A DNA stretch of 64,000 bases, from contig NZ_CP092588.1 of the NCBI RefSeq assembly GCF_023920225.1, forward strand, positions 1,132,207-1,196,206, in the 5' to 3' direction. Positions 28,714 through 35,448 of this stretch are shown piece by piece; position 1 is the stretch's first letter; the number at the start of each line of letters is the position of its first letter. The notes beneath the pieces are model-generated. The model saw only the letters and a list, made by a program, of their open reading frames with translations. It was not told where the DNA came from and did no database searches. Source of the DNA: Vibrio gazogenes. GTDB taxonomy: Bacteria > Pseudomonadota > Gammaproteobacteria > Enterobacterales > Vibrionaceae. Both the position numbers and the translations under genes were made by a program.

Positions 28714-29241
28714 CTACCCAACCCTTACAGCTGATGTCAAAGTTTCACCAACATTTATATGACAGTTTGTAAAAAGAAGTTTTTCAAACTCTTTCACAGT
28801 CCGAAACATTGTTTCAACTATCTCGGGAGTTAGACAGCTATCCCAAGGACAACTCATTTGCTCACGCAATTCTTCTCGAGTTGTAACATCTGTTTCAATT
28901 TCTATTGGCTCACCATGGGCTACATGATCTCGTAACTCTTTTAACTGCCATAGTTTTTCGTAAAGACCAACACTCTTATCAAATTCAACGCCCGCCTTGG
29001 CACACACTTTCGTTATTTTGTTTTTGTACCTGTCGAATTCTTTCCATTTTGGTATTTTTTTGTATCCAACAAAATTAACCAGCGCCTCAACAGAGAAAGC
29101 CAAAGAGACTAAACAAGATAGGCAATCTAATTTAATGCCATCAAGATTTTCATCCGCTAACTTTTTCCGAATAGTTTCCCGTTGGAAATGAGCTAAATTC
29201 AGAAGATCGTTATGAGGATAAACTTTTACTCGATATGTCAT
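28714..29241 (-). CDS. Hypothetical cassette protein, HEPN-like helical
   Basis: 175 residues, all-helical, with ELRDHVAHGEPIEIE near residue 110, a pattern seen in HEPN or DUF4145-like hypothetical proteins (R-D-x-x-x-H). I cannot name a family with certainty. TTTTCTCC (GGAGAAAA on minus) precedes the ATG. It is the body of an integron cassette: an attC site lies just upstream (29256-29308), and its own attC is cut after CCTAACAAG by the module A array at 28705. Confidence 0.6.
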   Translation of the reverse strand: MTYRVKVYPHNDLLNLAHFQRETIRKKLADENLDGIKLDCLSCLVSLAFSVEALVNFVGYKKIPKWKEFDRYKNKITKVCAKAGVEFDKSVGLYEKLWQLKELRDHVAHGEPIEIETDVTTREELREQMSCPWDSCLTPEIVETMFRTVKEFEKLLFTNCHINVGETLTSAVRVG

Positions 29242-29255
29242 ATTTTCTCCTTGTA

Positions 29256-29308
29256 GCCTAACGCATGAAACAATTGCAAAATATATGTCAATTGATTCGT
29301 CTTGTTAA
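29256..29308 (-). other. attC site (integron cassette recombination site)
   Basis: Read on the minus strand: arm TAACAAGACGAATCAATTG and arm CAATTGTTTCATGCGTTAGGC are near-perfect complements with unpaired extra bases, ending in a GTTAGGC core (G/TTRRRY). The loop is only about 12 nt, so it is a short attC. Marks the boundary of the next minus-strand cassette. Confidence 0.75.
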
Positions 29309-29405
29309 CTGTATAACGGCTTACGCAAAAAATAGTACACCAAAGCAATACGCGACTGTATCATTTACCACCGCTAACTAAAAACAAATATGAAGTTAAG
29401 GCTAT

Positions 29406-30173
29406 ATGGAGCAACTTTCTTTTTTTTCAGTACCAAGTCCTTGCATAGGCGTATGCTCAGTCGATGAAAAGGGGTATTGCAAAGGCTGCATGAGAAAACG
29501 AGAAGAAAGGTTCAACTGGTTGAATTTGACCAACGAACAAAAATTACGAATTATCGAGCAATGTCGCCAACGATATCGCCGAAAAATTACATCTAGATCA
29601 ATTTCCACAAACGATGACAACATCACTGGAAAGCAGACTAGCATAGCTCAAAATGATGACTTTTTCAGCCAACTTAAAGACATTGTTGAACAAGGTGATG
29701 TTGATATCGATTCCGATGTCAGAAACGAGCTAGAACAAACCATATTTCAAGGGAAAAGTGTCGATAGTCTTTCCGAAAAGGCATTGAACACAATAATTTG
29801 GTTACTTAAAAATTTCTTTTTACCTTTTTTTGTTTCATGTATCGCCACCGCATATATGGAAAGAGCTGATTTGATCAGAGATTATTTTTCGAATGTTAGC
29901 TCAAGTAGAGAGATAAAGAGTGAAATTCGTAAGCAGACATTCGGCAACGATACAAAAACTCTCAGGGTCATAATCGGTAACAACCTCAATCTTCGAGAAG
30001 GACCGGCCAAAAAGCATACCTCATTCGGTACATTGCATCTTGGTGACGTTGTTGAAGTAATAGATAACACTGATAAAAGTTGGATTTATGTGCGTGTTGT
30101 GTTGGATGACGAAGTACTTACAGGTTGGGTATTCAGAAGATATACTAAGAAGCTAAATTATCTGACTAAATAG
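29406..30173 (+). CDS. DUF1289 - SH3-like domain fusion protein (reversed cassette gene)
   Basis: 255 residues. Residues about 8-45 match DUF1289: PSPCIGVCSVDEKGYCKGCMR with four cysteines, then a conserved Trp (FNW). A charged middle with one hydrophobic segment (IIWLLKNFFLPFFVSCIAT, about residues 132-150) is followed by a bacterial SH3 domain (LNLREGPAKKHTSFGTLHLGDVVEV, then WVFRRY) at about 190-250. The gene lies between two attC sites but runs opposite to them. DUF1289 is normally a stand-alone small protein; the fusion is unusual. Function unknown. Confidence 0.75.
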   Translation: MEQLSFFSVPSPCIGVCSVDEKGYCKGCMRKREERFNWLNLTNEQKLRIIEQCRQRYRRKITSRSISTNDDNITGKQTSIAQNDDFFSQLKDIVEQGDVDIDSDVRNELEQTIFQGKSVDSLSEKALNTIIWLLKNFFLPFFVSCIATAYMERADLIRDYFSNVSSSREIKSEIRKQTFGNDTKTLRVIIGNNLNLREGPAKKHTSFGTLHLGDVVEVIDNTDKSWIYVRVVLDDEVLTGWVFRRYTKKLNYLTK

Positions 30174-30180
30174 AGATACA

Positions 30181-30254
30181 GTTAACGCCGCAAACAGCGG
30201 CGAGCGTAGCGAGTCCGGTAGCCAACGACTGCGAACTGATTTGCTTTGTTAGGC
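30181..30254 (-). other. attC site
   Basis: Minus strand: arm TAACAAAGCAAATCAG and arm CTGTTTGCGGCGTTA pair with the small bulges typical of attC. The outer core is GCCTAAC. The stop codon of the adjacent minus-strand gene (TAA at 30251-30249) lies inside the site, as is common in cassettes. Confidence 0.8.
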
Positions 30255-30566
30255 ATCTTCATTGTCTACGTGAAGGACAAGGGTATTCTTCGTTATATGG
30301 ATATTTGTTTCTTTTGAAGGAGTAAAGAGTACGCAGCCTGCGGAATGCCCTGTTTGGGAGTCTCTAAGATAGTTGCCTCCGGCCCAGCCATTTTCCTGAG
30401 CTTCGCTTGCAAACCAGTGCTTAATATTGTCAGTCATCCGCTTTCTATCGGTGTCATTTGCTTGATTATATAGCGCTATTATTCGTTCATTAGAACAAAA
30501 TACTGCGTTATCTTTCAGTTTGGTATTTTCCGGATTAGGGAAAACAAAGTTTCTACCTTTTGCCAT
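30249..30566 (-). CDS. Hypothetical integron-cassette protein
   Basis: 105 residues from the ATG at 30566, which follows AAAGGAGATGG; the frame is open to 30596 but without a better start. Sequence (MAKGRNFVFPNPENTKLKDN..., later NGWAGGNYLRDSQTGHSAGCVLF) gives no recognised family. It fills one cassette, flanked by attC sites at 30181-30254 and 30600-30720. Confidence 0.6.
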   Translation of the reverse strand: MAKGRNFVFPNPENTKLKDNAVFCSNERIIALYNQANDTDRKRMTDNIKHWFASEAQENGWAGGNYLRDSQTGHSAGCVLFTPSKETNIHITKNTLVLHVDNEDA

Positions 30567-30599
30567 ATTCCATCTCCTTTTGGTGTGTAAACTCAATTA

Positions 30600-30720
30600 C
30601 CTAACGCCCTGTTAAGGTGTGAGCAACGCAATACCGATGCCGCCGCATACCACCTTAAACACCAAACACAACGCATAGTAAAAATGCCACGCGTTGCGAA
30701 TCACTCTTAAACAGTTTGTA
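30600..30720 (-). other. VCR-type attC site, interrupted by an IS110 element
   Basis: On the minus strand this reads AAACTGTTTAAGAGTGATTCGCAACGCG... ending in CACACCTTAACAGGGCGTTAG (quoted in parts), the layout and many bases of the V. cholerae repeat class of attC. Its R'' end should read TAACAAACTG, but TAAC is separated from it by the IS element at 30720-31909. The other piece is at 31910-31918. Confidence 0.88.
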
Positions 30721-30761
30721 TGGGAAATTATCCCCATTAATCGACCTGTTTCGGGTAATGT

Positions 30762-30930
30762 GAGACCCAGGCTTTAGCTGCAACTAAAGCTTTCTATGTC
30801 GTAGTTCGATTGAACGCTGGCTCCTCTATCGAGAGACCGATAACAAACATGAACGCGACATAGAACTCCAAGCACTAAACTCGAATACTCGACTGGGTCT
30901 CGAACCCGCATTACGCAAGCAAGAGTTAGC
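30762..30930 (+). ncRNA. Candidate IS110 bridge RNA
   Basis: The non-coding left end can fold into three units. First is a 5' hairpin, GCTTTAG..CTAAAGC (30771-30790). Second is a domain closed by CTATGTCG/CGACATAG (30794-30801 with 30856-30863), with inner hairpin TATCG/CGATA and two loop strands. Third is a domain closed by CTAAACTC/GAGTTAG (30875-30882 with 30923-30929), with inner hairpin GGGT/ACCC. This matches the known layout of IS110 bridge RNAs (5' stem-loop, target-binding loop, donor-binding loop). The loops match the target and donor: TAACAAAC (30841-30848) complements the right target flank, TTGAAC (30810-30815) resembles the left flank TTAAAC with one G.T wobble, and ATACTCG (30885-30891) equals the element's right end. 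A longer GAGACCCAG/CTGGGTCTC pairing competes with the third domain. Confidence 0.7.
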
Positions 30931-30935
30931 TTATT

Positions 30936-31892
30936 ATGAATACAAACACACTTCAAAATATTAATGTCGGTGTTGATACCGGCAAAGCAAATCTAGATAT
31001 CTATATCCGCCCACTTGATATCTTTTTTACGGTTTCTAATGATGGTAAAGGAATAAAAGAAGCGGTAAAAGTCATCAAGAAACATCAGCCTGAACGCATC
31101 GTTATCGAAGCAACCGGCCGCCTTGAAATGCCTTTTATTATCGCCTGTTCCAAAGCCAATTTACCTTTTGTAATTGCCAATCCTATCCACATTAAACGCT
31201 TCGCTGGCGCTATTGGCCGCAGAGCTAAAACGGATAAACTGGATGCTCAATTAATCGCTCATTATAGCGAAGCCATTCAACCTCAACTGACCCAGTTAAA
31301 ACCAGAAATCATGCGATTAATGAGTGATTTAGTCGCCCGTCGACATCAAATTTTAACGATGCAAACCATGGAAAAGAATCGCTTACAACAACTCCCTAAA
31401 ACGCTTCATTCCACAATCAATCCTATCATTACTTCCTTCAAAAATCAGATAGAGAAGATCGAAACACTCATCATTGCTCTCATTGAAAAAACGCCTTCTT
31501 ATCAGAGCAAAAATATCATTTTACAAAGTGTCCCAGGCATCGGGAAAGTGAGTGCGGCCGCCATCATTAGCAACGTTCCTGAGCTGGGTTACATCAACAA
31601 TAAACAAGCGGCTTCTCTAATAGGTGTTGCTCCCATGAATAGAGAAAGTGGCCGCTATAAAGGCAAACGAATTATCCAAGGTGGGCGTGCTCAGGTGCGT
31701 ACAGTCCTGTATATGGCGATGATGTCTGCAATGCAATCTAACCCTGTTTTTAAGACCACATATCAGCGATTACTGGAAGCAGGAAAACCCAAAAAAGTAG
31801 CCATCATTGCCTGTGTTAGAAAGATGGTTGTGATCCTGAATTCAATGCTAAGAGACGGAACTATGTGGAATGAAAATATGGCGAAAAATTAA
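30936..31892 (+). CDS. IS110-family transposase/recombinase
   Basis: 318 residues, full length. The N-terminal RuvC-like DEDD domain has NVGVDTGKANLDIYI (first Asp), VIEATGRLEMPF (Glu) and the TDKLDAQLIAHY pair of Asp residues. The C-terminal Transposase_20 domain has SVPGIGKVSAAAIISNVPELG and GVAPMNRESGRYKGKR with the catalytic Ser region. These enzymes recombine DNA guided by a bridge RNA. No frameshift or stop is seen, so the element may be active. The same-strand ncRNA lies immediately upstream. Confidence 0.95.
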   Translation: MNTNTLQNINVGVDTGKANLDIYIRPLDIFFTVSNDGKGIKEAVKVIKKHQPERIVIEATGRLEMPFIIACSKANLPFVIANPIHIKRFAGAIGRRAKTDKLDAQLIAHYSEAIQPQLTQLKPEIMRLMSDLVARRHQILTMQTMEKNRLQQLPKTLHSTINPIITSFKNQIEKIETLIIALIEKTPSYQSKNIILQSVPGIGKVSAAAIISNVPELGYINNKQAASLIGVAPMNRESGRYKGKRIIQGGRAQVRTVLYMAMMSAMQSNPVFKTTYQRLLEAGKPKKVAIIACVRKMVVILNSMLRDGTMWNENMAKN

Positions 31893-31933
31893 CTATTGAC
31901 GCCATACTCGTTTGTTATGTTACGGTCTGATTT

Positions 31934-32470
31934 CTATGCTAATTTTTGGATTAAGCGATCTGAAATACTCTTCGATACACCTAACCATTCCATTGCTTCA
32001 GCCTTAGTAAGATCAATTCCACTCACATGCACAATTTCATTTCTCAAACGATACATTTTTAGAATTAGATCGGCTAAACCACTATCAATCTTCTCTGAAC
32101 CTTGTAATTGCCGAACTATCTTGGTAATTGGCTGACGCTTACCGTCAGATCCTTTAGTTATAAGGATATTCTCGATATTTTGCCAAGATTGTAAAAATGC
32201 CCATTCTGGTGCTGTCTGCACTAATTCTAAATCACTAGCACTAAAAGACGAGCTAGGATAAGCAATGGTGATTCCTAATTCTATTGCATCACCTTTGACT
32301 TCATCGATAGCTTCAACCAGATCAATTTCTATATCGCCATACTTTGCTTTTTTTACTCGTTGTAATAGCTTGGCAACATCTTTTTTGAAGTACAACAATG
32401 CTCCTGCGACGACTATTGGCCAAGCCAAATGTCCCACAAGATCAACAACTAACTTTAAATACTCGATCAT
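31934..32470 (-). CDS. Membrane-anchored hypothetical cassette protein
   Basis: 178 residues. One membrane segment near the N-terminus (LVGHLAWPIVVAGALLYF, about residues 11-28), then a short basic-charged helix and a cytoplasmic helical domain with YRLRNEIVHVSGIDLTKAEA near residue 142, like the C-terminal DUF4145-type helices found in several hypothetical defence or cassette proteins. Not recognised more precisely. It is bounded by attC-like sequences on both sides; its R'' end is next to the IS element. Confidence 0.6.
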   Translation of the reverse strand: MIEYLKLVVDLVGHLAWPIVVAGALLYFKKDVAKLLQRVKKAKYGDIEIDLVEAIDEVKGDAIELGITIAYPSSSFSASDLELVQTAPEWAFLQSWQNIENILITKGSDGKRQPITKIVRQLQGSEKIDSGLADLILKMYRLRNEIVHVSGIDLTKAEAMEWLGVSKSISDRLIQKLA

Positions 32471-32490
32471 TTACCTTTCCACTTGAGTAA

Positions 32491-32540
32491 CATAACAGTT
32501 TATTATACAGAATCACTCTACAGGAATACTTCTGTATAAC
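32491..32540 (-). other. attC-like hairpin site
   Basis: A perfect 10-bp stem TTATACAGAA/TTCTGTATAA with a GTTATG core on the minus strand, just upstream of the 31934-32470 gene. A near copy lies at 49153-49210 upstream of another minus-strand cassette gene (both begin CATAACAGTT...). Fits a simple attC or a shared array-boundary element. Confidence 0.5.
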
Positions 32541-33035
32541 TTACTGACACTCGATGAAATTTTTGTCCTAATAACATGAAAATACAGACAAAATGCCAGT
32601 AAAAAATATCATTACATCAGGAATCACAGCATTGTGCTGTCTAATCTGCGCACGAATGATTCACCAGTGCTACCACCATTCGGAACATCTCGGATAAGTG
32701 CCATGTGTTCTCGAATAAGCATCGAAACACCATACATAGCATTGAATAAGTTGCAGAAAATCGCCAGAAAAAATTGACATAAACATGACATTTTTTGATA
32801 TGGATAAGGTTTGTACAAAATTGCAGCGTTTTAACAATCAGTGGAAATTGTGATGCGGTGGTTTAGTGCGCGATGACATTCCTGAGTTTAGTAACTCATT
32901 TAGCTTCAACAAATGTTTCACTCAATTCAAATCAAGCACCAAACCAAGAAACCCATTCTCCCGTGAATGATTTTCTTGGTTTAGGGATCTATTGGGATTG
33001 GATTAAAATGCCAAGTGTTGGGAAGATAGTGAAAC
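32541..33035. other. Non-coding remnant region with a partial module A copy
   Basis: About 500 nt with no supported gene; a 64-codon minus ORF (32624-32818) lacks recognisable features. At about 32935-33000 there is a fragment of module A (CCAAGAAACCCATTCTC... and AATGATTTTCTTGGTTTAGG), including its ACTCAAATCAAG flank. Looks like debris between two cassette blocks. Confidence 0.5.
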
Positions 33036-33057
33036 ATTAACGATTGACGTCATACTC
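33036..33057 (+). mobile_element. Solo right-end-like remnant of the IS110 element
   Basis: ATTAACGATTGACGTCATACTC matches the right end of the 30720-31909 element (ATTAACTATTGACGCCATACTC) at 20 of 22 positions. As there, it is followed by a GTTT.TTA attC end, here GTTTATTA. The transposase and left end are missing. Confidence 0.55.
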
Positions 33058-33062
33058 GTTTA

Positions 33063-33494
33063 TTACCCATCTTGAACCCCAACCATTGAAAAGTGGTGAC
33101 TCGCGATATTGAAACCTTCGCGTAAATAGAATTTATGTGCGGGAAAACGCTGAACACCAGAATCCAGATGAATTTGCTCACAACCAATTTCTAAGGCGTA
33201 CGTTTTAAACCAATCAATTATGAATTTGCCAACGCCACGCGAACGAAATTGAGAGTTAGTCACCAAGTCTTCAATATAAATGTGCTTACCCCAAGCTAGC
33301 TTCTCACCGACACTAAATCCTGCTACGGCCAGTACACCTTCTGATGATTTAACATAAACGACTTTGTAACCATTCAATTGCTGTTTGTCGATCTGACGAG
33401 ATAAAGTATCTACATTGTAATTTGGGCGAAGTTGTAACATTACCTCTAGGGCTGATTCATAATCAGAATTTTTCTCTAAAAATCGAACTTCCAT
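33063..33494 (-). CDS. GNAT-family N-acetyltransferase (cassette)
   Basis: 143 residues from the ATG at 33494 (after GGAGAAAAC); the open frame to 33560 would overlap the neighbour. The acetyl-CoA-binding motif A is QFRSRGVGKFIIDWF near residue 86, with preceding strand IYIEDLVTN. C-terminal FYLREGFNI is the usual GNAT end. Substrate unknown. Stand-alone GNATs are very common in Vibrio integron cassettes. Confidence 0.85.
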   Translation of the reverse strand: MEVRFLEKNSDYESALEVMLQLRPNYNVDTLSRQIDKQQLNGYKVVYVKSSEGVLAVAGFSVGEKLAWGKHIYIEDLVTNSQFRSRGVGKFIIDWFKTYALEIGCEQIHLDSGVQRFPAHKFYLREGFNIASHHFSMVGVQDG

Positions 33495-33505
33495 GTTTTC
33501 TCCAT

Positions 33506-33530
33506 TTTGACGGCATAGCTTCTTGTTATG
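33506..33530 (+). mobile_element. Second, weaker IS110 right-end-like remnant at an attC end
   Basis: TTTTGACGGCATAGCTTCTTGTTATG resembles the IS right junction (ATTGACGCCATACTCGTTTGTTATG) at roughly three quarters of positions, again directly before a TTGTTATG attC end. It is in the gap between the GrpB and GNAT cassettes. Confidence 0.3.
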
Positions 33531-34047
33531 TAAATTTCCACCGGACTGCCTTTGCTTCATATTCTTTTATAAAGCTATTTTTGTAATCAATGTAAACATC
33601 TATGTCATTGTTACAAATTGCTGCACCCGCCTTTTTAATTTCTCCGTACTTAAACGCAATATTTGGGAACGCTCTTAAATAATCTCGAAATGCGAGATGT
33701 CTTTTAACTTCTGGCGAATCTGCTAAAAATGCATGGACTTGATGAGTTCGTTGTATTCCGCCTTTTTGGAAATAACGGCGACCTTTGATACCAAACTCTC
33801 CCTTCACCAAATATCCCAGAGAAGCCATATTTTCTGATTCATCATCTAATGTATCAAGGCTTGTTACTTCCAAAAGGATATCGATAATTGGTTTAGCACA
33901 TAATCCTTTAACCGATGTACTGCCTATGTGATGTATTGCATGAATATTAGCGGCAGTTAGAACAGAACTAATTAGATCTTTTTCTCTAGCAAAATCGACA
34001 ACCCACTGCGGCTGATAATCAATGACTTCAATAATCCTTTGACTCAT
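33526..34047 (-). CDS. GrpB/UPF0157-family nucleotidyltransferase-like protein (cassette)
   Basis: 173 residues with the GrpB signature HHIGSTSVKGLCAKPIIDILLEV near residue 40 and R-x-x-H-Q-V-H-A-F near residue 100, a fold related to nucleotidyltransferases. It ends 31 nt before the GNAT start; the gap contains a degraded attC piece. Role unknown; the family is frequent in cassettes. Confidence 0.88.
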   Translation of the reverse strand: MSQRIIEVIDYQPQWVVDFAREKDLISSVLTAANIHAIHHIGSTSVKGLCAKPIIDILLEVTSLDTLDDESENMASLGYLVKGEFGIKGRRYFQKGGIQRTHQVHAFLADSPEVKRHLAFRDYLRAFPNIAFKYGEIKKAGAAICNNDIDVYIDYKNSFIKEYEAKAVRWKFT

Positions 34048-34059
34048 AACTTCCTATTT

Positions 34060-34238
34060 ACCTAACACTGAGCGAAGCCGCGCATTCACTTAACTAACAA
34101 CAAAACAAAACTTAAAAACACATGCGCCGGACATTTATGCGTCTGCTTGAGCGTCTTGCATCCTCTGATGGCTAACGTTAGCAACAGCAGCAAACTAGAG
34201 CCTAAGCAATTAGTCTGTCTGATGATTGCTTTTGTTAC
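34060..34238 (-). other. attC-type region between cassettes
   Basis: Begins (minus strand) with CGTAACAAAAGC just after the YciI-like stop and ends with GTGTTAGGT, a good G/TTRRRY core. AGCAATCA and TAATTGCTT can pair within it. At about 179 nt it is longer than a normal attC and has an internal GTTAGC, so it may be two fused or decayed sites. Confidence 0.5.
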
Positions 34239-34564
34239 GTTTGTGAGCTAGCACGATTAGCTTCTGTTTGCGGATCTGCTACTAGCCAGTTATTCATGGC
34301 GTTTGCTTCTATTAATTCTTTTACCACCAACTCACCATAATAGCCCTGACTTACAAATGGATCGGATTGAACAATTTCCTTAGCTGCCTCTAAACTATCT
34401 GACATTATTACTTGAATTGCTGAATCATTGTCCGAAAACGGACCGCATAGCACCAAAACTCCTGACTTCTCTTGAGCCTTAAGATAGCTTACATGCTTAC
34501 GTAAAAGTTCATCGCTGAATAACTGTCTATTTTTCTTAGACAAAATTGCCACATACTTATTCAT
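34235..34564 (-). CDS. YciI-like (YCII-domain) cassette protein
   Basis: 109 residues from the ATG at 34564, preceded by AAAAGGAAG; the frame is open to 34621 without a site. Core KYVAILSKKNRQLFSDELLRKHVSYLK..., VLVLCGPFSD and the DPFVSQGYYGELVVKEL end are typical of the YCII family (ferredoxin-like fold with a His/Asp pair). Biochemical role not known. Confidence 0.8.
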   Translation of the reverse strand: MNKYVAILSKKNRQLFSDELLRKHVSYLKAQEKSGVLVLCGPFSDNDSAIQVIMSDSLEAAKEIVQSDPFVSQGYYGELVVKELIEANAMNNWLVADPQTEANRASSQT

Positions 34565-34609
34565 ATACTTCCTTTTCCTTTGAACATAGACATAATGACT
34601 CCCCACGAG

Positions 34610-34687
34610 GCTAGCTTCCAATTCCGTGGGTTAGTGTAAAACCAGATCCATAATTAGTGTGTCAACAACTAAATCATGGAAGCTAGC
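34610..34687. repeat. 11-bp perfect inverted repeat
   Basis: GCTAGCTTCCA at 34610-34620 and TGGAAGCTAGC at 34677-34687, separated by 56 nt, just upstream of the YciI-like gene and before the module A copy. A CCCACGAGG/CCGTGGG hairpin lies next to it (34602-34632). Could be a further decayed attC. Confidence 0.4.
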
Positions 34688-34727
34688 ATGATTGAACATA
34701 GCATAGTTTTTATAGGGCTGGCACTCA

Positions 34728-34945
34728 TAAGGATTCTACCCCGTTTTCACGGATGAATGGTTAGGCTTTTCCGGGTAGGACATCCGTAAAATCCGTGCCC
34801 GGACAGTACGTGACTCAGCCAAACAAAAAAGATCTTCTGGTTACGCTTGCATCTCGGCAAAAGTCACTCGCGCACAAGACACCAATGCATCTGAAACCGA
34901 AAAACGAGATTGTGCGTCAAATTTGGGAGCCGGAGGCTAGGCAAA
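34728..34945 (+). repeat. Hairpin repeat module A, copy in plus orientation
   Basis: Diverged copy with CCGGGTAGGACATCCG in hairpin 2 and GGTTACGCTTGC...GCAAAAGTCACTC in hairpin 3. Ends with CGAGATTGTGCGTCAAATTTGGGAGCC as in the other copies. Immediately followed by a module B copy. Confidence 0.85.
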
Positions 34946-35165
34946 TAAAACTTGTGATGTAGGTGTTTGGGACGCAATTACTTTCCTTGATCTCATTAAC
35001 ATCTCCGAAAGCGCCCCAGATACTTTTTCACGGCAGAAAAAGTATCCCAAAATGCCTAAGATTTGAGTTCAGCGTACATAATCAGGGGCGCTTTTATTCG
35101 CTCCTGCTCACGAAAAGCTTAAAATTCATCCATGAATTTTACCCTGAGTTCAGTAAATTCTCTTC
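34946..35165 (+). repeat. Hairpin repeat module B
   Basis: Runs from AATAAAACTTGTGATGTAGGTG to CACCCTGAGTTCAGTA-like end. Stem GATACTTTTTC/GAAAAAGTATC (35018-35045). Other B copies have a different stem sequence at the same place with pairing kept. A second hairpin AAAATTCATCC/ATGAATTTT lies at about 35121-35142. Confidence 0.85.
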
Positions 35166-35204
35166 CTATCTCTCTGCAAAGAAAATTAATGAAATCTGAA
35201 TCAT

Positions 35205-35416
35205 TAGGGAGAAAACCTCAGGACGAGGTTTTCAGGATTTTCCGGATAGGGACATCCGTAAAATCCGTGCCCGGACAGGACGAGACTCAGCCAAACAAAA
35301 AAGATTTTCTGGTTACTCTTGCATCTCGGCAAGAGTAACTGGCGCACAAGACACCAATGCCTCTGAAACCGAAAAACGAGATTGTGCGTCAAAATTCGAT
35401 GCCAAAGGCTGGAATA
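35205..35416 (+). repeat. Hairpin repeat module A, copy in plus orientation
   Basis: Hairpin 1 is AAAACCTC/GAGGTTTT (35212-35232), hairpin 2 GGATTTTCCGGAT/ATCCGTAAAATCC (35235-35267) and hairpin 3 GTTACTCTT/AAGAGTAAC (35312-35339). All three differ from the copies near 38-39 kb but stay paired. Confidence 0.88.
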
Positions 35417-35448
35417 AAATAGCAATGACTGCCCTCAGGCAGAATAAA

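Larger units (their letters stand above)
30720..31909 (+). mobile_element. IS110-family insertion sequence inserted in an attC site
   Basis: About 1.19 kb. Left non-coding end 216 nt, one transposase gene and only 17 nt after the stop. A direct repeat GTTTGT flanks it (30714-30719 and 31910-31915). Removing the element joins TTAAACAGTTTGT to TATG and restores a VCR-type R'' end (TAACAAACTG on minus). The long left and short right non-coding ends fit the IS110 group, not the IS1111 group. Exact ends are uncertain within the 6-bp repeat. Confidence 0.85.

Noticed and set aside
30720..31909. IS1111-group element with subterminal inverted repeats
   Set aside because: The long non-coding end is upstream of the transposase and the right end is only 17 nt, which fits the IS110 group; GAGACCCAG/CTGGGTCTC lies within one end, so it is an RNA stem and not a pair of end repeats.
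32624..32818. A 64-codon minus-strand ORF
   Set aside because: Sits in debris between cassettes, without homology that I recognise or a good start.
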